A stretch of 64,000 nt of DNA. Origin: Rufibacter glacialis (GTDB taxonomy: Bacteria > Bacteroidota > Bacteroidia > Cytophagales > Hymenobacteraceae). The first letter of the stretch is position 1, and every line of letters starts with the position of its first letter. Of the stretch, positions 27,619 through 37,189 are shown piece by piece. Position numbers and translations under genes: made by a program. The notes beneath the pieces are model-generated. The model worked only from the letters and a program-made list of their open reading frames with translations. It made no database searches and had not been told where the DNA came from. The stretch is from assembly GCF_008271745.1 (NCBI RefSeq), contig NZ_VKKZ01000019.1, positions 248,001-312,000 on the forward strand, given 5' to 3'.

Positions 27619-27812
27619 GTTTTGATGTTACAAAAGTAACAGGCTTTCTGATAACTACAAAATCTTTTCTGCGCATTTCTGCTTTCCCGGGTGCTTCTTT
27701 TTTCTGCTTCTAACCGGTATTAACCATTGGTTGTGCGGTAAGGGGCTGATACTGTTTTGTTTAATGGGGTATGAATTAGTTGAGGTAAGCTTTTCAATCC
27801 TTGAAAAAAAGT

Positions 27813-27842
27813 AAGGGGCGGACGTTTATTTTCCGCCCCTTT
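27813..27842 (-). terminator. Terminator of the first TonB receptor gene
   Basis: AAGGGGCGGA and TCCGCCCCTT stem. On the minus strand ACTTTTTTTC follows, an ideal U-tract. Confidence 0.85.
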
Positions 27843-27864
27843 TGTAAAAAATGCGCCCTAAACC

Positions 27865-30800
27865 TTACTCAAAGATATAGCGGAGGCCTAATTGCCCTTG
27901 CCATCTGGAAGAGAAGTTGGTGGTCCAGACCGTTGAGGTGGGTTGGTTGAAGGTGAATGTAGGGCGGTTCTGTTGGTTTCGGTTCACAAACCGGACCAGT
28001 TCCACGGCCGCATTGTTCACGCTATAACTACGCCCCCAATCCTCATTGAATAGGTTACCCACGTTGAACACGTCAAAAGTAAGCTGCAAGGTATGTTGCT
28101 TAGCGCCAATGGTGGTGAAGATGTCCTGCGCCAGGCGAAGGTCTACCCGATGCGTCCAGGGGGTTCTGGCGCCGTTCCTTTCAGAGTATTGGCCGCGGCG
28201 GGTTCTCAGATACTCGTCATTCTCAATAAAGGAATTCAAGTCTGCCCATTGCTGCGCGGCAGTACGGGTAACCACCCCAGAAGAAACCAGGTCTACCAAT
28301 CCGCTTTCTTCAATGGTGCGCGGCACGTACAGCAGATCGTTCGCCGTGTTGCCATCATTGTTTACATCACGAGCATACAGGTAGGTGAAGGGCAAGCCCG
28401 ACTGCCCTTCATAAAAGAGGGAAATGGAGGTAGAGAAGTTGTTCAGCCATTTGAACGTGTAGCCGCCGGAAGAGATGATCCGGTGGCGAATGTCAAAGCG
28501 GGAGTAGGAAAGTTCTGGGTCATTTGGGTTCCGGATAATCTGGTTGAACTGCCAGTTAGACAGAGCGGTACTGCTGGCGCCACTGTTTACGTCTTCTGAC
28601 CGGCCGTAGGTGTACGCCACCATAGTGTTAATCCCGTTATTGAAGTTTTTCTGCAATTGGCCCGTTAAAGAATAGGTATAGCCCTTACTCGTGTTGTCAA
28701 GCAAGATCACGTTGGTAAAGCTGTTGGAAACGCGGGCGTTAGAATACAGTGGGCGGTTGTCAGGTCCGGTCAGCGTACTGGTGGGTTCCAGAAGATTAAT
28801 GTCACGGTACACAATGTCATTCAAGGTCTTGGAGTAAATACCTTCCAAGGTGGCAATGATGCCAAGGGGGAGGGTATAATCAACGGCCAGGTTGCTCCGG
28901 AACGTCTGGGGGATCTTGAAGTCTTCCGTGATCAGGTTAATCTCCGTAGAGGTAGTGGGCCCCAGAGTGCGGATCTGGTTGACATCAGAAATAAACCGGT
29001 TAGGCGCCGTCTGATTTAGCAACCGGAGAGTATTATAGTTGAGCCCATTGTTGACAAACTGGTTCGACTGCCACACAAACGGCACCCGACCAGTAAAGAT
29101 GCCCGTACCCCCACGCACCTGTATGGTCTTGTCGCCTTTTACGTCCCAGTTGAAACCCAGGCGGGGTGCCCACAGCAGTAAACCACTGGGGGTCTCGTCT
29201 GTTCTCAGGTTGGTGTACTGGGGAATGTTCTCAAAAGCAGCTTCCACGGCCTGGTTGCGGGCCGGCGCATCAGGGATCACCGGTACATCCAGGCGTACCC
29301 CCAGGGTTAACCGGAAGGTAGGGAACAGGTCTATTTCATCCTGGGCATAGAACCCTAGCTGCATGGCGTTGAATTCAGCGGCCGGGGTGGGGTTGTTAGG
29401 GTCAGTAGAATAGTTCTGTTCAATCTGGAAGGGCCTTCTGGCGTAGAAGTCCTGTACGTTATTGAACTGGTAGTACCCGTTGTAGTTGTTGATGAACAGG
29501 TTCCTGAATTTGAAGAACTCATTGTGGGTACCCAGGGTGATGGTGTGGTTCCCCCGGAAGATGGTGAAGTTGTCGGTGAATTCAAAAATGTCCTGGTCCA
29601 GTTCATTGAAGGCCGAACTACGCTCAGTACCGGCAGAGATGGTATTACTGCCGCTGTTCAGGAACCGGATGGTGACCTGCGGGAACAAGGCGCCAGGCGT
29701 GTCCCGCTTGTCCCTGATTCTGGAGTAACCCACAATCAAGCTGTTGGACAGGCTTTCAGAAAAACGGCTCCTTAACTCAGCTACCGTGCTGTTGGTAATG
29801 CTGTTGAACTGGTACGCATTGTTGCCAAACCGGAAGGTGGTGTTGGTACGGGTGATGTTGTCATCAAAGGCATCCACAAAGTTGTGGCGCAGGGTAAGCT
29901 GGTGCCGGTCGGTGATGTTCCAGTCCAGGCGCCCGAACAGCTTGTTGCTCTCTGTACGGCGGTTTACCGGCCCAAAAGTGCCCGGGTCATACCCGTACCG
30001 GACGCGTAGGGTATCTGCTATCCTTCTAACGTCTTCGGCAGGCACAATGGAGGTAGATTCTCCCAGGTTGAACAGCAGAGGCTCGGTGCGCCGGGTAATC
30101 TCCCCATTCAGGAAGAAGAACAGCTTGTCTTTGACCACTGGTCCGCCTACCCTGAAACCGGTCTGGTAGTCTTTGAATTCAGCGGTTTCCCGTCCGGTCA
30201 CCGGATCATCACCCACGGTGTTCTGGTTGCGGCCGAACCCATAGACAGAGCCTTCCCAGTTGTTGGTGCCCGAGCGGGTGACTGCGTTGATCCCGCCACC
30301 CGTGAAGTTCCCGAATTTTACGTCATACGGCGCCAGCACCACCTGAATCTGGTCAATGGCATCCAGTGAAATGGGCTGCGTGCCGGCTTGCCCTCCGGGG
30401 GTGCCGGTGCCCGCGAGACCAAACACATCGTTGTTCACGGCACCGTCAATAGTGATGTTGTTGTACCGGTTATTGGCCCCGCCCAGAGAGTTGCCTGACG
30501 CTTGGGGAGTGAGCCTGGTAAAATCCTGCAAAGAGCGGTTCAAGGTAGGCAACCGTTCTATCTGTTCGCGGGACACGTTGGTGGCGGCCCCTGTGCGGTC
30601 CGCGTTAATCACGGATCCGCGCTCAGAGACCACCTGCACTTCATTCAAGCCCACCGCATTCTCAGAGAGGCTGACGTCTAACCGAAGGGTCTGGCCCAAA
30701 GACAGGAATATGTTTTCGCGCCTCTGGTCTTGGTAACCAATATAGGTGGTGGTGATGGTGTAAGGCCCTCCCACCCGCATGTTCTGGAGGTTGAAGCGGC

Positions 30801-30999
30801 CAGCTTCATTGGTGCTGGCGGCATATTGGGTGTTAGACGGCGTGTGCACAGCCACCACGGTGGCGCCGGGCAGACCTTCGCCCCGGGCATCTGTTACCTC
30901 ACCGGTCATAGAGGCCGTGGTTGTCCCCTGGCCCCAACTAAGTTGGACCGGTAACCACATCACCAAAAAGAAAAGTACCCTGGTACAAAGTTTTTTCAT
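27865..30999 (-). CDS. Oar-like TonB-dependent outer-membrane receptor (copy 1)
   Basis: 1044 residues from ATG 30999 (MKKLCTRVLFFLVMWLPVQL, signal peptide). Residues about 25-110 form a carboxypeptidase-regulatory-like beta-sandwich (MTGEVTDARGEGLPGATVVA). A plug domain follows at about 120-240 (IERLPTLNRSLQDFTRLTPQ, then ITIDGAVNNDVFG), then a large barrel ending LGLRYIFE. This layout is that of Oar/OmpA-related TonB receptors rather than SusC, and no SusD gene is adjacent. It is a close paralogue of the gene at 31552 but uses GC-rich codons (CGC, ACC, CCC, CTG). Ligand unknown. Confidence 0.93.
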   Translation of the reverse strand: MKKLCTRVLFFLVMWLPVQLSWGQGTTTASMTGEVTDARGEGLPGATVVAVHTPSNTQYAASTNEAGRFNLQNMRVGGPYTITTTYIGYQDQRRENIFLSLGQTLRLDVSLSENAVGLNEVQVVSERGSVINADRTGAATNVSREQIERLPTLNRSLQDFTRLTPQASGNSLGGANNRYNNITIDGAVNNDVFGLAGTGTPGGQAGTQPISLDAIDQIQVVLAPYDVKFGNFTGGGINAVTRSGTNNWEGSVYGFGRNQNTVGDDPVTGRETAEFKDYQTGFRVGGPVVKDKLFFFLNGEITRRTEPLLFNLGESTSIVPAEDVRRIADTLRVRYGYDPGTFGPVNRRTESNKLFGRLDWNITDRHQLTLRHNFVDAFDDNITRTNTTFRFGNNAYQFNSITNSTVAELRSRFSESLSNSLIVGYSRIRDKRDTPGALFPQVTIRFLNSGSNTISAGTERSSAFNELDQDIFEFTDNFTIFRGNHTITLGTHNEFFKFRNLFINNYNGYYQFNNVQDFYARRPFQIEQNYSTDPNNPTPAAEFNAMQLGFYAQDEIDLFPTFRLTLGVRLDVPVIPDAPARNQAVEAAFENIPQYTNLRTDETPSGLLLWAPRLGFNWDVKGDKTIQVRGGTGIFTGRVPFVWQSNQFVNNGLNYNTLRLLNQTAPNRFISDVNQIRTLGPTTSTEINLITEDFKIPQTFRSNLAVDYTLPLGIIATLEGIYSKTLNDIVYRDINLLEPTSTLTGPDNRPLYSNARVSNSFTNVILLDNTSKGYTYSLTGQLQKNFNNGINTMVAYTYGRSEDVNSGASSTALSNWQFNQIIRNPNDPELSYSRFDIRHRIISSGGYTFKWLNNFSTSISLFYEGQSGLPFTYLYARDVNNDGNTANDLLYVPRTIEESGLVDLVSSGVVTRTAAQQWADLNSFIENDEYLRTRRGQYSERNGARTPWTHRVDLRLAQDIFTTIGAKQHTLQLTFDVFNVGNLFNEDWGRSYSVNNAAVELVRFVNRNQQNRPTFTFNQPTSTVWTTNFSSRWQGQLGLRYIFE

Positions 31000-31413
31000 A
31001 AAAATTCCTTTAATCAAAGCTTGAGGATGAACTGATAAGTAGCAGAAATAGCAATAGAGGCAGTGTTTTAGCACTTAAGTCAGAAAGGCTCCTCCGGTAG
31101 AAAACAGGGTGGAGGCGACCAGCCGGGATGGACTGGGAGGGGAACGTCAGTATATAGGAGATCTTTAATACTAACTGATAGGGTATCATTTAGTTAGCTG
31201 CTTCCCTTTACGGTGCCTTTCCGTTCAGGTTAGCCAGATGGTGTAACTTATTTGTTATCTATTTTAATTAAAATAGGCAGGAAATAAAAATGTTATTGGA
31301 ATTGCCATAGAGGTTGTCTTTTGTTCTTCAGCGATACCATGCTGTATATAGCTGGTCGTATTTCCTCCAGAGACAGCATTGGAAACTTAGGTTATGTCAC
31401 CTCAGGGAAAAGT

Positions 31414-31451
31414 CGTTTTGAGCCTGTTTTTTTTAAAAGAGCCAAAAAAGC
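31414..31451. repeat. GGCC-type intergenic palindrome
   Basis: CGTTTTGAGCCTGTTTTTTT then TAAAAGAGCCAAAAAAGC. A degenerate copy in which the GGCC arms have become GCC. Confidence 0.5.
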
Positions 31452-31501
31452 CTACCCTTTAGGATAAGCCTCTGTAAGAAGAGAAAAAGGAAGGCACAAA
31501 A

Positions 31502-31528
31502 AAAGGGCGAACCATTGGTTCGCCCTTT
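31502..31528 (-). terminator. Terminator of the second TonB receptor gene
   Basis: AAAGGGCGAACCA and TGGTTCGCCCTTT form a perfect 13-bp stem with a single central base; a run of T follows on the minus strand. Confidence 0.85.
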
Positions 31529-31551
31529 CTCTAATTGGTTTTGTTGAATCT

Positions 31552-34500
31552 TTATTGGAAGATGTAACGAAGACCAACTTGTCCTTGCCATCTTGAAGAG
31601 AAGGTATTTCCCCAAACTTTTTTAGCTGGCTTGCTGAACGTATAAGTTGGTATATTAGTTGTAGCGTTACGGCTAGCACTTACTAATTCAACAGCAGAGT
31701 TCTGGATAAAGTACTGATGGCCCCAGTCCTTGTTGATCAAGTTGCCAACATTGAAGACATCAAAGCTTAATTGGAACTTATGGTTTTTGCCACCAGCAGC
31801 AAAGAGGAAATCTTGTGTTAAACGTAAATCAACCTGGTGGGTCCATGGCGTGCGGGCACCGTTACGCTCTGTGTATTGTCCACGACGAGTGCTTAGGTAA
31901 GAATCTCCTGAGATGTAGGCATCTAAATCAGCCCACTGCTTGTCATCTACAATGTTGATTTCACTTCTGTCTCTAGGCACATACATCAAGTCGTTACCAG
32001 TGTTACCATCTCCGTTGAGGTCACCTCTGTAAAGGTAGGTGAAAGGAGTGCCAGACTGGCCTTCGTAGAAGAGTGCAATGGAAGTACCAAAGTTGCCCGC
32101 GTAGTTGAAGGTATAACCACCAGTGGCAATGATACGGTGACGAACATCAAAACGAGAATAAGAAAGCTCTGGGTCATTTGGGTTCCAAACGATCTGGTTA
32201 AACTGCCAGTTAGAACGGGCGGTGCTGCTTGTGCCACTGTTCAAGTCTTTAGACTCGCCGTAAGTATAGGCAACCATAGTGTTCAGGCCGTTCTCAAAGT
32301 TCTTTTGTAACTGGCCGGTTAAGCTGTAAGAGTAACCTCTGTTAGCGTTGCTCAACAAGATTGTGTTGGTAAAGCCAGAGTGGACTCCTCTTTGTGTTGG
32401 GTAGGTAGGACGGTTATCGGCACCTACGAGAGTACCAGTAGGCTGTCTCAGGTTCACATCTTGGTATACAATGTCATTAAGGGTTTTAGAATAAATACCC
32501 TCAAGTGTAGCAATGATGCCTAATGGAAGCGTATAGTCAATACCCAAGTTGGTACGGAACGTTTGCGGGATTTTGAAATCATTGGTAACCAAGTTGATCT
32601 CAGCAGTGGTTCCGGCGGTACCTAAATCACGGATTTTATCAATGTTTGGCTCAAAACGAGGCGGGTTGTTGCGGAACAGGGTATTAAATGTAATACCATT
32701 GTTGGTGAATTGGTTAGACAACCAAACAAATGGAACACGGCCGGTGAAGATACCAGTACCACCACGAACTTGGAAGGTTTTGTCGCCTTTCACATCCCAG
32801 TTGAATCCTAAGCGAGGTGCCCACAATAACTGGCCACTAGGAGTTTCATCGGTACGTAAGTCTCTTAACCCGTTGTATGGGAAATAAGCTTTCTCCAATG
32901 CGTAGTTACGGTCAGGAGTATCTGGCATTACCGGGATATCTAAACGTAAACCAAGGGTTAACCTGAAATTGTCGGTTACTGAAATCTCGTCCTGAACGTA
33001 GAAACCTAATTGCATGGCATCAAATTCTGCCGCTGGACGTGGATTGTTGGCATCAGCAGAATATGTTTGCTCTATACGGAAAGGTCTTGGAGCTGGGTTA
33101 CCATTTGCATCAGTTCTGAAGAAGTCTCTGAAGCTGTTGAACTGGTAGTATCCATTACCATTGTTCACGAACAGGTTGCGGAAGCTGAAGAACTCATTGT
33201 GCGTACCTAAAGTCAATGTATGGCGACCTAAGAAGGCAATCAGGTTATCAGTTACTTCAAAGATGTCCTGATCCAACTCATTGAAAGCAGAGCTACGCTC
33301 AGTACCAGCATCAACGTTACCTGTACCACCGTTAGAGTAATTGATTCTGATCATTGGGAAGAGACCACCAGGCGTATCACGTTTATCACGAATTCTTGAG
33401 TATCCCACAATTAAATTGTTAGAAATGCTTTCTGAGAAGCGGCTTCTTAATTCAGCTACTGTACTGTTAGTAGTGCTGGCAAATTCGTAAGCGTTGTTGG
33501 CAAAACGGAAACCATTGGTAAAGCGAGAGATGTTGTCATCAAAAGCGTCAACAAAGTTGTGCCGAAGCGTTAATTGGTGACGGTCTGTGATGTTCCAGTC
33601 TAGGCGGGCAAATATCTTATTACTTTCTGTACGGCGATCAAGAGGACCAAAAGAACCTGCATCATAGCCGTAGTTGGTGTTGAGGTAGTTGTATAACATC
33701 TCCACACTATCTCTTGGTACTGTAGAACCGGCATCACCCAGATTGTTTAAAAGAGGCTCAGACCGACGTGTGATTTCACCATTCAGGAAGAAGAACAATT
33801 TATCTTTAATCACCGGACCGCCAATACGGAAACCAGTCTGGTAATCCTGAAAGTCAGCTGGTTTAGCTTCTGTCACGGGGTCTTTCCCGATAGTTTTCTC
33901 ATTACGCATGAAACCATACACAGAACCTTCCCAGTTGTTTGTTCCTGAGCGGGTAACGGCATTGATACCACCACCCGTGAAGTTACCGAATTTCACGTCA
34001 TAAGGAGCTAATACCACCTGGATCTGGTCAATAGCGTCCAATGAGATAGGCTGAGTACCAGCCTGACCACCAGGAGTACCACTACCAGCTAAACCAAACA
34101 CGTCATTGTTCACGGCACCGTCAATGGTGATGTTGTTGTACCGGTTGTTGGCGCCACCAATTGAGTTACCTGAAGCCTGAGGCGTAAGGCGGGTGAAGTC
34201 TTGTAAAGAGCGGTTAAGGGTAGGTAAGTTTTGAATCTGTTCGCGAGATACGTTAGTGGCGGCTCCGGTGCGGTCTGCATTGATAACAGCACCGCGTTCA
34301 GCAACTACCTGTACTTCAGAAAGCCCTATGGCACCTTGAGAAAGATTGAAGTCTAATCTCAGATTCTGACCCAGGGCAAGAAATATATTCTCTTTGCGCT
34401 GTTCTTGGTACCCTACATAAGTGGCAGTGATAGTGTACGGGCCGCCTACGCGCATGTTCTGTAGGTTGTACCGGCCATTGGCATCAGCACTGGCTGCGTA

Positions 34501-34674
34501 TTGGGTGTTGGAAGGAGTGTGTACTGCCAAAATGGTTGCTCCAGCCAAACCGGCGCCACTAGCTTCTGATAGTACGCCATTCATGGAGGCGGTTGTTGTG
34601 CCTTGACCCCAAGACAGGTGCACAGGCAAACACATCACCACGATGAGCATCAATCGGGTAAACAGGTTTTTCAT
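31552..34674 (-). CDS. Oar-like TonB-dependent outer-membrane receptor (copy 2)
   Basis: 1040 residues from ATG 34674 (MKNLFTRLMLIVVMCLPVHL, signal peptide), with the same order as copy 1: carboxypeptidase-regulatory-like domain, plug, long barrel ending VGLRYIFQ. Most blocks are identical between copies (for example NRYNNITIDGAVNNDVFGLA), while barrel loops near residues 330-350, 480-560 and 850-960 differ in sequence or length. Codons are CGT, GGT, GTA, ACT and CCT, like rplY and unlike copy 1, which suggests strong expression. A TACTTTTG box lies 18-25 bp before the ATG, and TATCTTTG 159-166 bp before it. Confidence 0.93.
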   Translation of the reverse strand: MKNLFTRLMLIVVMCLPVHLSWGQGTTTASMNGVLSEASGAGLAGATILAVHTPSNTQYAASADANGRYNLQNMRVGGPYTITATYVGYQEQRKENIFLALGQNLRLDFNLSQGAIGLSEVQVVAERGAVINADRTGAATNVSREQIQNLPTLNRSLQDFTRLTPQASGNSIGGANNRYNNITIDGAVNNDVFGLAGSGTPGGQAGTQPISLDAIDQIQVVLAPYDVKFGNFTGGGINAVTRSGTNNWEGSVYGFMRNEKTIGKDPVTEAKPADFQDYQTGFRIGGPVIKDKLFFFLNGEITRRSEPLLNNLGDAGSTVPRDSVEMLYNYLNTNYGYDAGSFGPLDRRTESNKIFARLDWNITDRHQLTLRHNFVDAFDDNISRFTNGFRFANNAYEFASTTNSTVAELRSRFSESISNNLIVGYSRIRDKRDTPGGLFPMIRINYSNGGTGNVDAGTERSSAFNELDQDIFEVTDNLIAFLGRHTLTLGTHNEFFSFRNLFVNNGNGYYQFNSFRDFFRTDANGNPAPRPFRIEQTYSADANNPRPAAEFDAMQLGFYVQDEISVTDNFRLTLGLRLDIPVMPDTPDRNYALEKAYFPYNGLRDLRTDETPSGQLLWAPRLGFNWDVKGDKTFQVRGGTGIFTGRVPFVWLSNQFTNNGITFNTLFRNNPPRFEPNIDKIRDLGTAGTTAEINLVTNDFKIPQTFRTNLGIDYTLPLGIIATLEGIYSKTLNDIVYQDVNLRQPTGTLVGADNRPTYPTQRGVHSGFTNTILLSNANRGYSYSLTGQLQKNFENGLNTMVAYTYGESKDLNSGTSSTARSNWQFNQIVWNPNDPELSYSRFDVRHRIIATGGYTFNYAGNFGTSIALFYEGQSGTPFTYLYRGDLNGDGNTGNDLMYVPRDRSEINIVDDKQWADLDAYISGDSYLSTRRGQYTERNGARTPWTHQVDLRLTQDFLFAAGGKNHKFQLSFDVFNVGNLINKDWGHQYFIQNSAVELVSASRNATTNIPTYTFSKPAKKVWGNTFSSRWQGQVGLRYIFQ

Positions 34675-34691
34675 AAAGGGTTTTTTTTGGG

Positions 34692-34699
34692 CAAAAGTA
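34692..34699 (-). promoter_or_regulatory. Proximal -7 box for TonB receptor copy 2
   Basis: Minus-strand TACTTTTG, giving a leader of only about 12 nt. Confidence 0.6.
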
Positions 34700-35049
34700 T
34701 AAAAGGTGAAAAGAAAAGAAGGTAAGGATATTGTTAAATTAACATTAAGAATGTTAACAGAACGGCAAAGAGAGGAAATAGAAAAATCCCTGTGGTAAGA
34801 GGACATCTGTTGTGGTCAGTAATTTGACATCACAAAGATAGAGAGGAAATTGGTTTGTCTGACAAGCATTTGTGAAACTTAATTTTAAGTTTCAGATGAA
34901 CCCCAAGAGAGGCCATTTACGATTTGTTAACGCATTTTTAAATTGTTAACCAAGGCTTAAGGCAAGCGTTTGTTCGTTGGAGGATTAGTAATAATACCAG
35001 CGGTCTGCTGTGGTTTTATCAAAAGCAGAAATTTTTAGAAGGATAATTC
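34700..35049. other. AT-rich gap between TonB receptor copy 2 and the NlpC gene
   Basis: About 350 bp with the two receptor promoter candidates at its left side. Repeated TTTGTTAA/GTTAAC words (34732-34760, 34925-34950) could be regulator half-sites but form no clear operator. No gene seen. Confidence 0.5.
34833..34840 (-). promoter_or_regulatory. Distal -7 box for TonB receptor copy 2
   Basis: Minus-strand TATCTTTG with a TTG about 22 bp upstream; the leader would be near 150 nt. Two start sites are possible. Confidence 0.5.
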
Positions 35050-35706
35050 TTAGATGCCGGGACGCACCGCTTTTACAAATATTTTTTGATAATAAGGCGA
35101 GAATAGGTTGTCTTCTGTGACACCCAAAGAAGTGGAGGCATGGATAAACCATATTTCTTCTGGGTTTACTACTTCAGTCACCATGCCCACGTGGGTAATG
35201 TTGGAAAGGCTGTTAGAGGAGCTGAAGAAAACCAGGTCACCGGCCTTGAGCTCATGGGTAGAGACAGACGGCCCAAACTGGCTTTGCTCAGAAGAGGTGC
35301 GCGGAAGCTGGATGTCAATGGCCTGGAAAGAGGTACACAGAAGGCCCGAGCAATCCATGCCCACGCGGGTGGTGCCCCCAAATTTGTACGGAGTGCCCCG
35401 GAAGGAGCGGGCGGTGGAAATGACTGTCTGTATCTCACGGCTCACGGCCCGGTTGCTGGAAAGCCGGATAGAGCGCGATGGCTTTTTGCTCTTGCTGGAG
35501 ATCCTGATTTCCTTGGTAGGTTTGCGGGTAACTCCTGTGCGGCGGCGTTCCAATCGTTCTTTTCTCTTCAGCTCCGCAATCTCGCTGGCCGACCGGTACT
35601 TGTCATTAGGCTTGCTAAACGTGGAGTAAGAAGACTTACCGCAGGAGCCCAGCAGCAAAGCCAGACTCAACAGAAGGAGAGAAGAAGTTTTAGATACGTG
35701 GTTCAA
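35050..35706 (-). CDS. NlpC/P60-family lipoprotein (peptidoglycan endopeptidase)
   Basis: 218 residues starting MNHVSKTSSLLLLSLALLLG, with lipobox LLGSC and Cys22 as anchor. A basic linker (ELKRKERLERRRTG) precedes the NlpC/P60 domain (about 90-215): nucleophile Cys in GMDCSGLLC, catalytic His in ITHVGMVTEV, and third polar residue His in WFIHAST. It likely cleaves D-Glu-diaminopimelate bonds in cell-wall peptides from the periplasmic face. Monocistronic, with a TATCTTTG box about 40 bp upstream. Confidence 0.93.
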   Translation of the reverse strand: MNHVSKTSSLLLLSLALLLGSCGKSSYSTFSKPNDKYRSASEIAELKRKERLERRRTGVTRKPTKEIRISSKSKKPSRSIRLSSNRAVSREIQTVISTARSFRGTPYKFGGTTRVGMDCSGLLCTSFQAIDIQLPRTSSEQSQFGPSVSTHELKAGDLVFFSSSNSLSNITHVGMVTEVVNPEEIWFIHASTSLGVTEDNLFSPYYQKIFVKAVRPGI

Positions 35707-35740
35707 AGCTATCTCTTAAGCGGCTTGTACTAGGGAACGA

Positions 35741-35748
35741 CAAAGATA
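35741..35748 (-). promoter_or_regulatory. -7 promoter box for the NlpC/P60 gene
   Basis: Minus-strand TATCTTTG; leader about 30 nt. Confidence 0.6.
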
Positions 35749-35946
35749 AACCATTCCCTTTTTTCTGAAAAGTAATTTCAGGCTTTGCTTTTGTAAACGA
35801 TAAGGCAAGTCGGGAATTGTAGGGCCGCTGTGCTTCGCCGGCTGAAACAGGTGCTAAAAGAAGCTGTTCTGGGGCCTTTGCACCAGGCTAAAAGGAAGGG
35901 TTTGTTTTGTTACTAACAGAGAATTAATGGGTTATGTAACAGAGAT

Positions 35947-35982
35947 GTTTCCCTGCTGTTTTTCAGAAAAAGAGCCAAAAAG
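35947..35982. repeat. GGCC-type intergenic palindrome
   Basis: GTTTCCCTGCTGTTTTTCAG then AAAAAGAGCCAAAAAG. A degenerate copy immediately after the esterase stop. Confidence 0.5.
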
Positions 35983-35985
35983 AAT

Positions 35986-36948
35986 TTACCCCCTGCCTTG
36001 CAGGAATTCCACGGCCCGGCGCTCAGAATAGTAGAGGCCCTTGAGGAAATCCTCAGAAAAGCCTACGTGGCCTCCTTCTTTGGGCATTTCCAGGTAAAAA
36101 TCTGGGTTCTGTAGGGCTTGGTCTACGGGGAAGCACTCCTGCGAGAGAAAAGGGTCATTCTGGGCGTTCACCAGCAGCGTGGGAACCTTGATCTTGTGCA
36201 GGTGCGCCACCGAACTGCACCGTTCATAGTAGTCATGGGCGCTTTCAAAGCCGTGCATAGGAGCCGTATACCGGTCATCAAACTGCTCAAAGGTGAGAAT
36301 GCGCTCATAATCCGTTAAGTCCACCTCAAACCGTTGCGCCTTCTCCTTCAGTTTTTCATGGAGCGACTTCAGGAACCGCCGCATGTAGATGCGGTTGGCG
36401 GGTTTGGCCAGTTGCAGGCACGCGCTGTGCATGTGGCAGGGAACAGAGAAGACCGCGGCCCGGGCCACCTGTTCGGGTACCTTGTCCGTCCATTGCCCCA
36501 GGTAATTGAGGGTGAGGTTGCCGCCCATGCTGAAGCCCACCAGGTAAATAGTTTGGTAATTGCCGGTGGCCAGCGCATGGCGCACCACCAGGTCCAGGTC
36601 TTCTACGGCCCCCATGTGGTACGACCGGAGCAGGTGGTTGGGCTCGCCGCTGCAGCTCCTGAAATTCCAGGCCAGGGCGTCCCAGCCGGCCTTGTTCATA
36701 GCGCGTACCATGCCTTTCATGTAGGGCCGGTGGGTGTCGCCCTCCAGGCCATGTGACAAGACCACCAAGGTGCCTGCCCCCACCTGTGACCAGTCCAGGT
36801 CCAGGAAATCCTGATCCGGGGTAGTGATCCTTTCCCGCCGGTACGTCACCGGAGGTAGGCGCCGCAGCACGCTGGGTAGAATGGTCTGGAGATGCCCTTT
36901 GAGCAGATAAGACCGGCTTTGGCCAAAACGGGAGGGGAGAAGCGGCAT
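35986..36948 (-). CDS. YheT-family alpha/beta hydrolase
   Basis: 320 residues from ATG 36948 (MPLLPSRFGQSRSYLLKGHL). The N-terminus KGHLQTILPSV is the hallmark of the YheT/UPF0017 esterase family. The nucleophile elbow is VGFSMGGN near residue 140, with acid residue in VNAQNDPFLS and catalytic His in EGGHVGFSEDF. LVVLSHGLEGDTHRPY forms the oxyanion region. No signal peptide, so cytosolic. Members are short-chain carboxylesterases of unclear physiological substrate. Confidence 0.9.
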   Translation of the reverse strand: MPLLPSRFGQSRSYLLKGHLQTILPSVLRRLPPVTYRRERITTPDQDFLDLDWSQVGAGTLVVLSHGLEGDTHRPYMKGMVRAMNKAGWDALAWNFRSCSGEPNHLLRSYHMGAVEDLDLVVRHALATGNYQTIYLVGFSMGGNLTLNYLGQWTDKVPEQVARAAVFSVPCHMHSACLQLAKPANRIYMRRFLKSLHEKLKEKAQRFEVDLTDYERILTFEQFDDRYTAPMHGFESAHDYYERCSSVAHLHKIKVPTLLVNAQNDPFLSQECFPVDQALQNPDFYLEMPKEGGHVGFSEDFLKGLYYSERRAVEFLQGRG

Positions 36949-36984
36949 AAGGTAGGGTTCCGGGGCAAAAGAAGACCGGAAACG

Positions 36985-37015
36985 CAAAATTACGCCTTTG
37001 AACGGGGTGCCGCAA
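36985..37015 (-). promoter_or_regulatory. Promoter of the YheT-family gene
   Basis: On the minus strand TTG (37013-37015), 20 nt, then TAATTTTG (36985-36992). The frame extension to 36987 overlaps this box, supporting the ATG at 36948. Confidence 0.7.
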
Positions 37016-37132
37016 CTCTATGAGAGGAAGCTATAGTAATTGGACTATATTTATTCATCGGCACTTTGGTTGTATTCACCGTGAAGAGCAGGAGGTAGAG
37101 CTAAAAAATAAAAAAGGAAAGGATGAAGCCTT

Positions 37133-37140
37133 TACTTTTG
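37133..37140 (+). promoter_or_regulatory. -7 promoter box in front of a small ORF
   Basis: TACTTTTG matches TAnnTTTG and precedes the ATG at 37190 by about 50 bp. No clear -33 element. Confidence 0.45.
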
Positions 37141-37189
37141 AGGTATTATTGGTTTATAGAAAAGTTTCTCCCCCTAATTCTCTACAAGA

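Larger units (their letters stand above)
31000..31551. other. Gap of about 550 bp between the two TonB receptor genes
   Basis: Holds the copy 1 upstream region (a one-mismatch -7 box, TATTTCTG on minus at 31043-31050), an AT-rich stretch, a GGCC-type element (31414-31451) and the copy 2 terminator (31502-31528). No gene. Confidence 0.6.

Noticed and set aside
27865-34674. Polysaccharide utilisation locus (SusC/SusD)
   Set aside because: The receptors are Oar-like, no SusD or glycoside hydrolase gene is adjacent, and the two genes are paralogues of each other.
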